Shown here piece after piece: positions 43,376-51,786 of a stretch of DNA of 51,786 nucleotides. The notes beneath the pieces are model-generated. The model was not told the DNA's origin, did no database searches, and worked only from the letters and a program-made list of their open reading frames with translations. How positions within the stretch are numbered: position 1 is the stretch's first letter; the number at the start of each line of letters is the position of its first letter. Made by a program: the position numbers and the translations under genes. The stretch comes from a bacterium (GTDB taxonomy: Bacteria > Krumholzibacteriota > Krumholzibacteriia > LZORAL124-64-63), in assembly GCA_020440705.1 (NCBI GenBank), contig JAGRNP010000001.1:1-51786 (forward strand), in the 5' to 3' direction.

Positions 43376-43969
43376 CTACCGGAAGAGGCTCTTCACGCTG
43401 CCGAAGGAAGCGTCCTCGACCGCCACCGGGCAGTCGCCGTTGACGGTGGCAACGGGGTTGCCCATGCCAGCAGCGAGACCCAGCGAACGGATGGAGCCAC
43501 CGATCTCGTAGGCCGGCAGACCATCGTCGATCGACTGCACGACCGAGGGGCCGAGGAAGATCTCGACAGTCTGGGGGGCCAGCAGCAGGAACTGCCAGGT
43601 GATGAACTGGACGGCAGGCGCACCCGGCAGGGGGTTCGCCAGGCCGACCACGTAGTCACCCGCGTACAGGTCGGTGCTGGTGCCCAGATCGACCGCGCCG
43701 GCCGGCAGGGTGTTCGCCAGACGGAACATGGAGCCCACGCCAGCGCTCGAGACGAGCTCGTAACCAACCTCGAGACCCCAGACTTCCGAAGCCGAGGGGT
43801 TGGTGATCGTCACGTAGGCGAAGAACGGAATGCTCGGGGACGCCGTGGTGCAGTTGTTGTCAGCGGTCAGGTCGAAGTACACACCGATCATGTCGGTGTC
43901 GGGATCCACGACCGCGAAGGCCGAGGTCGCCATCAGGCTGACAAGCAGCAGAACTACCAACTTCTTCAT
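43376..43969 (-). CDS. small secreted protein, paralogue of the 42318 gene
   Basis: 197 residues from ATG at 43969, with GAGGAG upstream. Signal peptide MKKLVVLLLVSLMATSAFAV, then a beta-rich domain: MIGVYFDLTADNNC, FAYVTITNPSASEVWGLEVG, FLLLAPQTVEIFLGPSV. The final residues PVAVEDASFGSVKSLFR repeat the tail of the neighbouring 42318 protein; a cysteine pair (NNCTT, DCPVA) may form a disulfide. The shared middle and tail suggest duplication. A possible promoter is at 44003-44032 (TTGACT, 18 nt, GAACAT). Its function is unknown. Confidence 0.85.
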   Translation of the reverse strand: MKKLVVLLLVSLMATSAFAVVDPDTDMIGVYFDLTADNNCTTASPSIPFFAYVTITNPSASEVWGLEVGYELVSSAGVGSMFRLANTLPAGAVDLGTSTDLYAGDYVVGLANPLPGAPAVQFITWQFLLLAPQTVEIFLGPSVVQSIDDGLPAYEIGGSIRSLGLAAGMGNPVATVNGDCPVAVEDASFGSVKSLFR

Positions 43970-44002
43970 GTTGAATCTCCTCAAAAGACGCAGGATCGAT
44001 TG

Positions 44003-44032
44003 ATGTTCGCCGCGTTGAGGCGGGCGAGTCAA
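44003..44032 (-). promoter_or_regulatory. possible promoter of the 43376 gene
   Basis: On the minus strand TTGACT, 18-nt spacer, GAACAT; the start near 43996 is 27 nt upstream of the ATG. Confidence 0.35.
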
Positions 44033-44135
44033 TTGTGGCCCTACAACCTGCATCTGCAGGGCCACCAGGGATCTCTTTCACCGGTGGGATGTCCGAGTCG
44101 TCGAACCGGAAAGTGCGTCGTCTCGAAATTTCCCG

Positions 44136-44155
44136 TCTTCGACCGCAGTCGAAGA
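44136..44155. repeat. perfect inverted repeat downstream of the dockerin gene
   Basis: TCTTCGAC and GTCGAAGA with a 4-base loop (8-bp stem). It lies 36 nt after the stop at 44191; it may be a second terminator hairpin or a regulator of the next transcript. Confidence 0.45.
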
Positions 44156-44173
44156 ATCAAGAGAACTGACCTC

Positions 44174-44192
44174 AAAAGCGGTTGTCCGCTTT
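44174..44192 (-). terminator. hairpin at the stop codon of the dockerin gene
   Basis: On the minus strand AAAGCGG and CCGCTTT enclose a 4-base loop and run into TTTG; the stem includes the last base of the TAA stop. Confidence 0.55.
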
Positions 44193-44829
44193 ACGGGCAG
44201 GAAGCACCCAGGGACTGGGCCAGCTTCACCACGTCCGACAGGTTCACGAACCCGTCGTAGGCGAAATCCGAACGGAACGGGTTCAGCCCGCCGTAGAAGT
44301 CACCGGCGAAGAGAGGCACGTCCGTCAGGTTGACCACGCCGTCGGCGTTGATGTCGGTGCTGTTGTGGCTCACAGCCACGCCAGCGCCGCTGGTCAGCGG
44401 AGCACCGGAGACGTAGACCACGGTCAGAGCCTGGCTGGCACCACCGGCCTGCAGGGGCGTCTGCCACTGCGTCAGACCGCCGGCATCAGTGTTGGCGTCG
44501 GCCGTCGCGCCACCGATACAAGCAACCATGCCGCCATCGGCGGACTCGATCCAGGCATCCTCGAAGGGGAAGTTCGGGATATCAGCCCCGGAACCGTCCA
44601 CGAGGTGCAGGGTGATCGTCGCGTCAACCACGGCACCACCAGGGATGACCGCTTCGGTGAACGCCGAACCACCACCGTTGGGCGCGTTGAACAGAACCGC
44701 GGTCTCGGGGCCAAGATAGGCGCGCGCGGCCGTGGACTGAGCAAGGTCGGGCACGCCGGCAGTCGCCAGGGCGGCCGAACCCAGAATCAGGGTACAGGCA
44801 AAAATACCCATGATCTTCTTCAATGCCAT
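44191..44829 (-). CDS. secreted dockerin-domain protein
   Basis: 212 residues. A signal peptide (KKIMGIFACTLILGSAALAT, then AGVP) and a beta-rich domain of about 130 residues (FNAPNGGGSAFTEAVIPGGA, VDATITLHLVDGSG) are followed by a type I dockerin-like pair of calcium loops: STDINADGVVNLTDVPLFAG and DFAYDGFVNLSDVVKLAQSL (residues 153-205). The D-x-N-x-D-G-x-x-N-x-x-D pattern is clear in the first and reduced in the second. Dockerins bind cohesin modules; no cohesin gene is in the window, and isolated dockerins are common in FCB surface proteins. The ATG at 44829 has GGAGGT six bases upstream. Confidence 0.85.
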   Translation of the reverse strand: MALKKIMGIFACTLILGSAALATAGVPDLAQSTAARAYLGPETAVLFNAPNGGGSAFTEAVIPGGAVVDATITLHLVDGSGADIPNFPFEDAWIESADGGMVACIGGATADANTDAGGLTQWQTPLQAGGASQALTVVYVSGAPLTSGAGVAVSHNSTDINADGVVNLTDVPLFAGDFYGGLNPFRSDFAYDGFVNLSDVVKLAQSLGASCP

Positions 44830-44943
44830 TTGGATACCTCCAATGGGGTACTCGGGATGCGAGGGTGGCTAGCCCAAGCTGAGGGTGAACGTGTGGTGAT
44901 GTGCTCTCCTTCCCACTCGCAGAGCGAGCACTTGACGCCACCG

Positions 44944-44952
44944 ATGATATCA
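44944..44952 (-). promoter_or_regulatory. possible extended -10 promoter of the dockerin gene
   Basis: TGATATCAT on the minus strand fits TG-n-TATAAT with one mismatch (TATCAT). No good -35 is seen. The leader would be about 108 nt. Confidence 0.3.
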
Positions 44953-45103
44953 CAAGAGCCCGCGTGAAACCCTATTTTTTTTCCGTGAAAGAGGATTTCC
45001 TGACGAAATCGCAGCAAAAAACGCGGATCAAAGCACAAAAACCGCCGCCCGGTCGCCCAAGGCGGCCGGCGACGGCGGAAGCGGCGGCGCGGCAGGAAGG
45101 AGA

Positions 45104-45180
45104 TGGTGGGCGAAACAGGATTCGAACCTGTGACATCCTGCGTGTAAGGCAGGCGCTCTGACCAGCTGAACTATTCGCCC
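45104..45180 (-). tRNA. tRNA-Val (anticodon TAC)
   Basis: A complete cloverleaf on the minus strand: acceptor GGGCGAA with TTCGCCC, D arm GTTCAGCTGGTCAGAGC, anticodon arm CCTGC-CTTACAC-GCAGG with anticodon TAC, T arm ACAGG-TTCGAAT-CCTGT, discriminator A and an encoded CCA at 45104-45106. It starts ten nt after the stop of the small membrane protein gene, so it may share that gene's promoter. Confidence 0.97.
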
Positions 45181-45190
45181 ACCGGAGGAT

Positions 45191-45367
45191 TCATCGGCCG
45201 ACGCTGCGGCGGAACGAGCGCCACAGGTAGAACGGCAGCAGCACGCAATAGCCCGCCACGAGCAGGAGCGGTCCGGTCGAGAGCATGCCCGCCGCGAGGG
45301 TGGCGTATCCCGCCAGGATGGCGGCCACGGCCGCGGCGAGCAATCCGAATCTGCGCAACATGTCCAT
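45191..45367 (-). CDS. small two-helix membrane protein
   Basis: 58 residues from ATG at 45367 (a second ATG is two codons on). Two hydrophobic segments: LLAAAVAAILAGYATLAAG and LLLVAGYCVLLPFYLW, then a basic end RSFRRSVGR, so both ends are cytoplasmic if the loop is outside. It is too short to assign; conserved small proteins of this design are common next to RNA genes and cell-wall genes. It lies just after mltG and just before tRNA-Val. Confidence 0.6.
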   Translation of the reverse strand: MDMLRRFGLLAAAVAAILAGYATLAAGMLSTGPLLLVAGYCVLLPFYLWRSFRRSVGR

Positions 45368-45435
45368 GGATTCCGACCATCCGGAGGTGCGGGTGTGCGG
45401 GCGTGCGGGAAACGAAGCCTGTCGTCCGGGGCAGA

Positions 45436-45464
45436 ACAATAACCGGGGGGCCCGGTTCCGTCAA
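45436..45464 (-). promoter_or_regulatory. predicted promoter of the small membrane protein and tRNA-Val
   Basis: On the minus strand TTGACG, 17-nt spacer, TATTGT; the first box contains the TGA stop of mltG. The spacer is itself a 7-bp hairpin (AACCGGG/CCCGGTT), so one element may end mltG transcription and start the next unit. Confidence 0.5.
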
Positions 45465-46561
45465 TCCGCCGCCCGGTCGCCGGAGCGCAAGGCCCGGAAC
45501 CGGCGCACCGCGTCCTCGTGTTCGCGCGCGGTGCGGCTGAAGACGTGGCCGTCGGCGCCGTCGGACACGAAGTACAGGGCCTCGCAGGAAGTGTCGGGCG
45601 TCGCCGCCGCGGCGAGGCTCGCCACACCGGGCGTGCCGATGGGGCCCGGCGGCAGCCCCCGGCGACGGTAGGTGTTGTAGGGCGAGTCGGTCTTCAGGTG
45701 TTTGAAGTAGAGGCGCTGTCCCTTGCGGTCGAGCAGGAAGGCCACGGTGGGATCGGCCTCCAGGCGCCACCCCCGCTGCATCCGGTTCGTGTAGACCGCG
45801 GCGATCAACCGCCGCTCGTCGTCGCGGCGGGCTTCGGCCTCGACGATCGACGCGAGGGTGAGCAGTTCGAACGGGGTCAGGGCGGCGTTGACCCCACCCC
45901 GCGCCGCCTCCACGGCCTGCCCGAGCCGGGCGGCCTGGGTGTCCACAAGGTGGGCCGCCACGACGTCGGGGCCGGTGCCGGTCGCGAAGCGGTAGGTGTC
46001 CGGTGCGAGCAGCCCTTCGCACCAGCGGAAGCGGCGTGGTCCCGCGGCGGCCGTGGCCGCCGTGAGCGAATCGAGACGCGCCGCCTGGTCCGGACCGAGC
46101 CAGCCGCCGGTCTCCGTGGCGAGACGCGCCAGCGAATCGGCGGCGGCCAGGAAGGCGTCCGCCTGCCAGCCGAAGGCCGAGGCGACGATCGCCCCGATCT
46201 CCCCCGCGTCGAGTCCCTCGGGAATCGTCACCGCCACCTGGATCGAGCGACCGGCGGTGAGGTCGGCCAGCAGATCGCGCGGCGCCTGACCCGGACTCAA
46301 CTCGTAGAGTCCGGCCCGCAGCCCCCGGTCGCGGCCCGTGAGGCGGGCCCCGGCCAGCAGCACCCGGCGGTCGGCCAGCAGGCCCCGGGCGACCAGGGTG
46401 TCGGCCGCCGCGCCCAGCGTCATTCCGGGCGGGATGCGCACCACCACCGGCGTGCCCCCGGCGCCGGGCCCGGGTCCCGTCCAGCGCGACCAGCCCCAGG
46501 CCAGGACGGCCAGCCCCACCGCCATCCCGGCGAGCACGACGAGCAGCAGGCGCCTCAGCAC
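45461..46561 (-). CDS. mltG: endolytic transglycosylase MltG
   Basis: 366 residues. An N-terminal membrane helix (RRLLLVVLAGMAVGLAVLAW), a LysM-like segment (VVRIPPGMTLGAAADTLVAR), and the YceG domain with IPEGLDAGEIGAIVAS, EGLLAPDTYRF, LASIVEAEARRDDERRLIAA (catalytic glutamate in this helix), VYTNRMQRGWRLEADPTV and SPYNTYRRRGLPPGPIGTPG. MltG cuts nascent glycan strands at the inner membrane. The 5' end overlaps ruvX by seven bases. Confidence 0.95.
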   Translation of the reverse strand: MLRRLLLVVLAGMAVGLAVLAWGWSRWTGPGPGAGGTPVVVRIPPGMTLGAAADTLVARGLLADRRVLLAGARLTGRDRGLRAGLYELSPGQAPRDLLADLTAGRSIQVAVTIPEGLDAGEIGAIVASAFGWQADAFLAAADSLARLATETGGWLGPDQAARLDSLTAATAAAGPRRFRWCEGLLAPDTYRFATGTGPDVVAAHLVDTQAARLGQAVEAARGGVNAALTPFELLTLASIVEAEARRDDERRLIAAVYTNRMQRGWRLEADPTVAFLLDRKGQRLYFKHLKTDSPYNTYRRRGLPPGPIGTPGVASLAAAATPDTSCEALYFVSDGADGHVFSRTAREHEDAVRRFRALRSGDRAAD

Positions 46562-46983
46562 GACCGCTCCTCCCCCGCGGCCGCCAGGTGGTCGAGGTAG
46601 CTCTGCAGGATGATCGCCGCCGCCACGGCGTCGCGGGCTCCGGGCTCCGGGCGACGGGCCCCGGCGACCCAGCGGTCGGCTTCCTGGCTCGAGTAGCGCT
46701 CGTCCCAGAGGACGACCTCGAGCCCCAGCCGCGCGCCGAGCTTGGCCGCGAATTCGCGGGCCCGGACCGCCAGTTCGGCTTCGCGCCCGTCGGCGGTCAG
46801 GGGCAGTCCGACCACGATGCGCTCGATCCCCCGCGCGGCGACGAGGTCCGCCAGCCAGGTGAAGACGGAACCGTCGCGGCCCTCGACATGGGTGCCGAGG
46901 GCGAGGGCCAGGGAAGACCCCGCGTCGTTGGCGGCGGCGCCGATGCGGCGCAGGCCGTAGTCGAGTCCGAGGCAGGCAGGCAT
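46555..46983 (-). CDS. ruvX: Holliday junction resolvase-like protein RuvX/YqgF
   Basis: 142 residues, normal. LGLDYGLRRIGAAANDA (RNase H-like start with catalytic Asp), IVVGLPLTADGREAE, VVLWDERYSSQEADRW and DAVAAAIILQSYLD carry all four motifs; the three acidic residues (D8, E in WDERYS, D in RDAVAA) are present. YqgF processes the 16S rRNA 5' end and may also act on recombination intermediates. The ATG is at 46983, 19 nt after the stop of the RsbW-like gene. Confidence 0.94.
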   Translation of the reverse strand: MPACLGLDYGLRRIGAAANDAGSSLALALGTHVEGRDGSVFTWLADLVAARGIERIVVGLPLTADGREAELAVRAREFAAKLGARLGLEVVLWDERYSSQEADRWVAGARRPEPGARDAVAAAIILQSYLDHLAAAGEERSC

Positions 46984-47002
46984 CAGTCGGGTTCCCGGGA
47001 GA

Positions 47003-47434
47003 TCAGGACTCGTCGTCCGCGGCGGGCTGCAGGTTCTTGACCATGCGGATGAGGAAGCGGCCATCCTCGTGGCGGCCGAATTCGAGCTCGTCGGTGAACT
47101 CGCGCATGATCTGGATGCCCCGCCCCCGCTGGCGCATGAGTTCGTCGGACGGTTTCCAGTGTTCGTGGTCGAAGCCCGGGCCCTCATCGAGCACGGTGAC
47201 GGTGACCTTGTCGTCATCGACTTCGTAGATGACCTGGATGGGCAGGTGGTCGTCGAGGGAGTTGCCGTGCTCCATGGCGTTGGTGCAGGCCTCGATGATC
47301 GAGGTGCCGAGTTCCTCCAGCGACTGGCGGCAGCATTCCATGTCCGAACCGATCTCCATGAGCACCGCATCGGGCACACCGAGGAACTCCATGTTGCTCG
47401 GCAATCTGATCTCGATTCTGGAGGCCACGTTCAC
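47003..47434 (-). CDS. RsbW-like serine kinase / anti-sigma factor (HATPase)
   Basis: 143 residues from GTG at 47434. A GHKL ATPase: N box LGTSIIEACTNAMEHG, G1 VLDEGPGFD, G2 QRGRGIQIMREF. The length and context match anti-sigma kinases of the RsbW/SpoIIAB type, which phosphorylate a STAS partner and hold an alternative sigma factor. The STAS gene lies directly upstream with a 48-nt gap. No cognate sigma factor of the SigB/SigF type is visible, so the target may not be a sigma factor. Confidence 0.88.
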   Translation of the reverse strand: MNVASRIEIRLPSNMEFLGVPDAVLMEIGSDMECCRQSLEELGTSIIEACTNAMEHGNSLDDHLPIQVIYEVDDDKVTVTVLDEGPGFDHEHWKPSDELMRQRGRGIQIMREFTDELEFGRHEDGRFLIRMVKNLQPAADDES

Positions 47435-47482
47435 CTGCCCGCTGTCACCGGTGGAAGATTGATGGACGACTCGGCAAAAACC

Positions 47483-47827
47483 TCAGGAAAAACTCTGGAT
47501 GGCCTCGTCCTCGTCCTGGAAGGACTCGAAGACCGTGTAGAGCTTGGACACGATGAAGATGTTCTCGATACGGTCCGACACCTTCAGCAGTTTCAGCTCG
47601 CCGCCGCTTTTCTTCAGGGTGGTGTAGCCCGAGATGAGGATGCCCAATCCGGTGCTGTTGACCCACTTCACCTTCTGCATGTCCACGATGACGTTGTTGC
47701 AGCCCTCGTGGATGAGGGTCTTGAGGGTCTCGTCGAAGGACTCGGCATCGGGGCCGCCCATCAGCTTGCCGCTCATCTCGAGGATGGCCACGCCGTCCCG
47801 TTTGCGTTCCTTGAGCTTCACTCGCAT
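47483..47827 (-). CDS. STAS-domain anti-sigma factor antagonist
   Basis: 114 residues. DGVAILEMSGKLMGGPDAES, VIVDMQKVKWVNSTGLGILI and LKKSGGELKLLKVSDRIENI form the STAS fold; the serine in VNSTGLGIL is the usual phosphorylation site. It would bind the adjacent kinase in a partner-switch. The ATG at 47827 has AGATGCGAG upstream, with weak ribosome complementarity. A promoter lies at 47916-47944. Confidence 0.92.
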   Translation of the reverse strand: MRVKLKERKRDGVAILEMSGKLMGGPDAESFDETLKTLIHEGCNNVIVDMQKVKWVNSTGLGILISGYTTLKKSGGELKLLKVSDRIENIFIVSKLYTVFESFQDEDEAIQSFS

Positions 47828-47915
47828 CTCGCTTTGCTGGGTTCCGCGCCGCTCCCCCGCAGGGGCGCGACGATCCGGCTGCGTCCCGTCGTCCGGCGGG
47901 CTCCGTGATCAGAAG

Positions 47916-47944
47916 ACAATAGGACAACCCGGGTTCCGTGTCCA
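47916..47944 (-). promoter_or_regulatory. predicted promoter of the STAS-RsbW-ruvX-mltG unit
   Basis: On the minus strand TGGACA, 17-nt spacer, TATTGT (five of six, four of six). The start near 47909 gives an 82-nt leader. Confidence 0.5.
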
Positions 47945-47963
47945 CAACTGCTCCGCCGGGCGG

Positions 47964-48938
47964 TCAGTCGTCCCCGCGCAGGGCGGCCAGGACCCCGGCC
48001 ATGTCGGCGGGCAGGGGCGCCTCGAAGGACAGGGCCTCGCCGGTGACCGGATGTTCGAGCCGCAGGCGCGTCGCATGGAGCATCTGGCGCGTGGCGTCGC
48101 GCACCATGCGGTCGGCCCGGGCGCGGTCGAGGTTGTGGATGCCCCGGACCCGCTTGTCGTCGCCGTAGAGCGGGTCGCCCACCACCGGGTGCCCGTTGTA
48201 GGCGAAGTGGACGCGGATCTGGTGGGTGCGGCCGGTTTCGAGCTCGACGCGGCAGTACTGGGCGAAGGCGAAATCCTCCAGCACCTCGTAGCGGGTCGCG
48301 GCGTCCCGGCCGCCCCGCTCGACCACGGCCATCTTCTGGCGGAAGCGGGGATGACGCCCGATGGCGCCGGTCAGGCGGCCGGTGTCCTCGGGCCAGCGAC
48401 CCCAGCTGAGGGCCAGGTAGGTGCGCCCCATGCGCCGCTCCTGGAGCTGGGCCGCCAGGTGCCGGTGCGCCGCCTCGTCGAGGGCCACGGCGAGCAGGCC
48501 GCTCGTGTCCCGGTCGAGCCGGTGGACGATGCCGGGCCGCAGCGGGTCGTCGCCGGCCTGCCAGGCCCCCAGGTGATGCAGGAGTCCGTTGACGAGGGTG
48601 CCGTCCGGGTGTCCCACCGCCGGGTGCACGACCAGGCCCGCCGGCTTGTCGACGATCACGAGGTGGTCGTCGCGGTAGACGATGTCCAGGGGAATGTCCT
48701 GCGGTTCGGCCCGCATCTCGGCCGGCGGGGCCGGCTCGTAGCGGACGATCTCGCCGGCGCGCAGGCGGTGGTTCTTGGGCCGCGCCCGGCCGTCGACGGT
48801 GATGCGTCCCGCGGCGAGATCGGCGTGGATCCGGCTGCGCGACACGTCGTCGCAGGCCTCGACCAGGAAGTGGTCCAGGCGGGTGTCGTGGTCGTCGGGA
48901 CCGACGGTCAGGACGATGGGCGCGGCGGCGGCGCTCAC
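47964..48938 (-). CDS. rluD: 23S rRNA pseudouridine synthase RluD family
   Basis: 324 residues. An S4 domain at residues about 12-75 (TRLDHFLVEACDDVSRSRIH, DGRARPKNHRLRAGEIV), then the RluA-type catalytic domain: DDHLVIVDKPAGLVVHPA, GIVHRLDRDTSGLLAVAL (catalytic Asp), RTYLALSWGRWP, ETGRTHQIRVHFAYNGHPVV. It modifies large-subunit rRNA. The GTG at 48938 overlaps the lspA stop by four bases (GTGA). Confidence 0.95.
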   Translation of the reverse strand: MSAAAAPIVLTVGPDDHDTRLDHFLVEACDDVSRSRIHADLAAGRITVDGRARPKNHRLRAGEIVRYEPAPPAEMRAEPQDIPLDIVYRDDHLVIVDKPAGLVVHPAVGHPDGTLVNGLLHHLGAWQAGDDPLRPGIVHRLDRDTSGLLAVALDEAAHRHLAAQLQERRMGRTYLALSWGRWPEDTGRLTGAIGRHPRFRQKMAVVERGGRDAATRYEVLEDFAFAQYCRVELETGRTHQIRVHFAYNGHPVVGDPLYGDDKRVRGIHNLDRARADRMVRDATRQMLHATRLRLEHPVTGEALSFEAPLPADMAGVLAALRGDD

Positions 48939-49498
48939 GGCAGGTCGGGGCGCGCCGGCGCCGGATCCCCCGCCGGACCGCCGGCGGGGTCGTTCGGATC
49001 GACGGGGTCGGCCGCGACAGGCGCCGGGCCCCGGTCGAAGAGCAGGCAGGCGAAGAGGATCGCGCCCCCGACGGACACGCCGATGTCGGCCACGTTGAAG
49101 GTGTAGAAGCGGGTCGTGCCGAGGCCGAGGTCGATGAAGTCGACCACCTTGCCGTCGTAGAAGATGCGGTCGACCAGATTGCCCAGGGCGCCGCCGAAGA
49201 TCGCGCCCATGGCGGCGCGGCGGACGCGGTGCACCGGATCGGTCGTGCGGTAGAGGTAGACGATGAAGACGGCCGCGATGACGCTCACCGCCACCAGGGG
49301 CCAGCGCCCGACCGGGAACAGGTCCATGGCCGAACTGTCGTTGCGGACGTAGATGAAGCGGGCGAAGTCGCCGATGACCTCGATGCGGGCCCGGAAGGCG
49401 GCCTCGTTGGCGAGCACGATGCGTTTGGTCACGAAATCGACCACGAAGACCAGCGGGGCCCACAGCCAGGGCGGCAGAATCGGGCGGGAAGACGACAT
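48935..49498 (-). CDS. lspA: lipoprotein signal peptidase LspA
   Basis: 187 residues with four membrane segments. Signal peptidase II cuts diacylated prolipoproteins at the lipobox cysteine, so it processes the lipoproteins in this window. The catalytic aspartates lie in GGALGNLVDRIFYDG and FNVADIGVSVGG, and VVDFIDLG is conserved. The motif usually written N-x-G-A-A-F is here YVRNDSSAMDLF, with N retained but Gly and Phe replaced. A proline/aspartate-rich tail (PVDPNDPAGGPAGDPAPARP) follows. The ATG at 49498 shares one base with the stop of the DksA-like gene. Confidence 0.93.
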   Translation of the reverse strand: MSSSRPILPPWLWAPLVFVVDFVTKRIVLANEAAFRARIEVIGDFARFIYVRNDSSAMDLFPVGRWPLVAVSVIAAVFIVYLYRTTDPVHRVRRAAMGAIFGGALGNLVDRIFYDGKVVDFIDLGLGTTRFYTFNVADIGVSVGGAILFACLLFDRGPAPVAADPVDPNDPAGGPAGDPAPARPDLP

Positions 49499-49875
49499 CA
49501 GAGCGTGCCCGCCTCTTCCTTCTCCTTGCACTCGATGCACATGCGGGTGTACGGCAACCGGGTCAGGCGCGGGATGCCGATGTTGCCGCCGCACTCGGTG
49601 CACTTGCCGTAGCTGCCGTCCTCGATGCGGCTGAGGGCCTCTTCGATGTTGTAGAGGTAGCGGCCCTCGGTGTTGGCGAACTTGATGGTGGTCTCGTACT
49701 GGTACTCGTCGGAGCCCTGGTCGGCCATGTGGTTGGAGTGGGCCTTGCCCATCTCGAGCCCCGACTGGTCGTCGGTGTGCTTGATGATCTTCTCGTGCTT
49801 GGCCAACGACGCGGAAACGCGCTCCTTCTCCTCCAGGAGCAGTTTCCGGAATCTCGCCAGTTCCGTTTTCCGCAT
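49498..49875 (-). CDS. TraR/DksA-family zinc finger protein
   Basis: 125 residues. A coiled-coil N-terminus (RKTELARFRKLLLEEKERVS, about residues 2-60) leads to a single four-cysteine zinc finger: CTECGGNIGIPRLTRLPYTR then MCIECKEKEE (C-x2-C-x17-C-x2-C). DksA binds the RNA polymerase secondary channel with ppGpp. The family also contains small TraR-like proteins of unknown target; the length fits DksA-like. It lies 38 nt after ileS and shares one base with lspA. The ATG at 49875 has GGGAGGG upstream. Confidence 0.92.
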   Translation of the reverse strand: MRKTELARFRKLLLEEKERVSASLAKHEKIIKHTDDQSGLEMGKAHSNHMADQGSDEYQYETTIKFANTEGRYLYNIEEALSRIEDGSYGKCTECGGNIGIPRLTRLPYTRMCIECKEKEEAGTL

Positions 49876-49913
49876 GGGGTCCCTCCCCGAATGGCAGCGC
49901 CGCGGCGCCGGTC

Positions 49914-51786
<1,873 letters not shown>

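Noticed and set aside
44820-45038. 72-residue minus-strand frame with CSLCEWEGEH, resembling a zinc knuckle
   Set aside because: It covers the presumed promoter and leader of the dockerin gene, has no ribosome site and mixed codon composition. It may be chance.

Overview
The window is a chromosomal segment of a very GC-rich, Gram-negative bacterium; third codon positions are almost always G or C. Gram-negative envelope: WaaA/KdtA and a family-9 glycosyltransferase, a TonB-ExbB-ExbD motor, outer-membrane barrels, many lipoproteins and an AsmA-like protein. Three secreted proteins end in FlgD-like Ig domains (PNP[FMC] start, G-x-Y-x-Y/L-x-[RV] end), one of them a 1453-residue gingipain/PorU-like C25 protease. 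Together with FG-GAP, thrombospondin-3 and dockerin repeats this points to the FCB superphylum, for example Krumholzibacteriota or Eisenbacteria. The lineage is an inference. I saw no mobile element, CRISPR array or rRNA.

Layout. 1-8.1 kb (minus): an envelope operon, TonB-like protein, ExbB, ExbD, a 526-aa lipoprotein, a FadL/PorV-like barrel, a TPR lipoprotein, mnmA and a truncated AsmA-like gene. 8.2-13.2 kb: murB, a nine-repeat FG-GAP surface protein and a small barrel. 13.2-17.1 kb: comM, a 56-residue histone-fold protein with its own promoter and terminator, an M20 dipeptidase and tRNA-Glu. 17.1-22.4 kb: a PD40 propeller lipoprotein, an HExxH protease with FlgD tail, and an ECF sigma / zinc anti-sigma / polymer-forming membrane protein group. 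22.4-26.6 kb: four genes joined by exact 4-nt overlaps (two DUF21-CBS proteins, DUF1844, a TSP3 barrel). 26.8-31.5 kb: GT9, waaA and a radical SAM enzyme, then queC and queE on the other strand. 31.5-34.6 kb: two convergent lipoproteins, one an M49-like metallopeptidase. 34.7-37.7 kb: tRNA-Asp, nagZ and a SpoIID-like protein.

37.7-45 kb is a secretion block: the C25 protease and three small secreted proteins, each with its own strong terminator. Two of them share a C-terminal tail motif and the third ends in a dockerin. 45.1-51.8 kb is housekeeping: tRNA-Val, a small membrane protein, mltG, ruvX, an RsbW-like kinase and STAS partner, rluD, lspA, a DksA-type protein and the C-terminal two thirds of ileS.

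The most notable item is the histone-fold gene at 15030-15200. Second are the tail-motif pair at 42.3-44.0 kb and a short stretch of foreign-looking codons inside nagZ. Several promoters share a recognisable design: TTGAC-type -35, 17-nt spacer, loose -10, including those of two tRNA genes.
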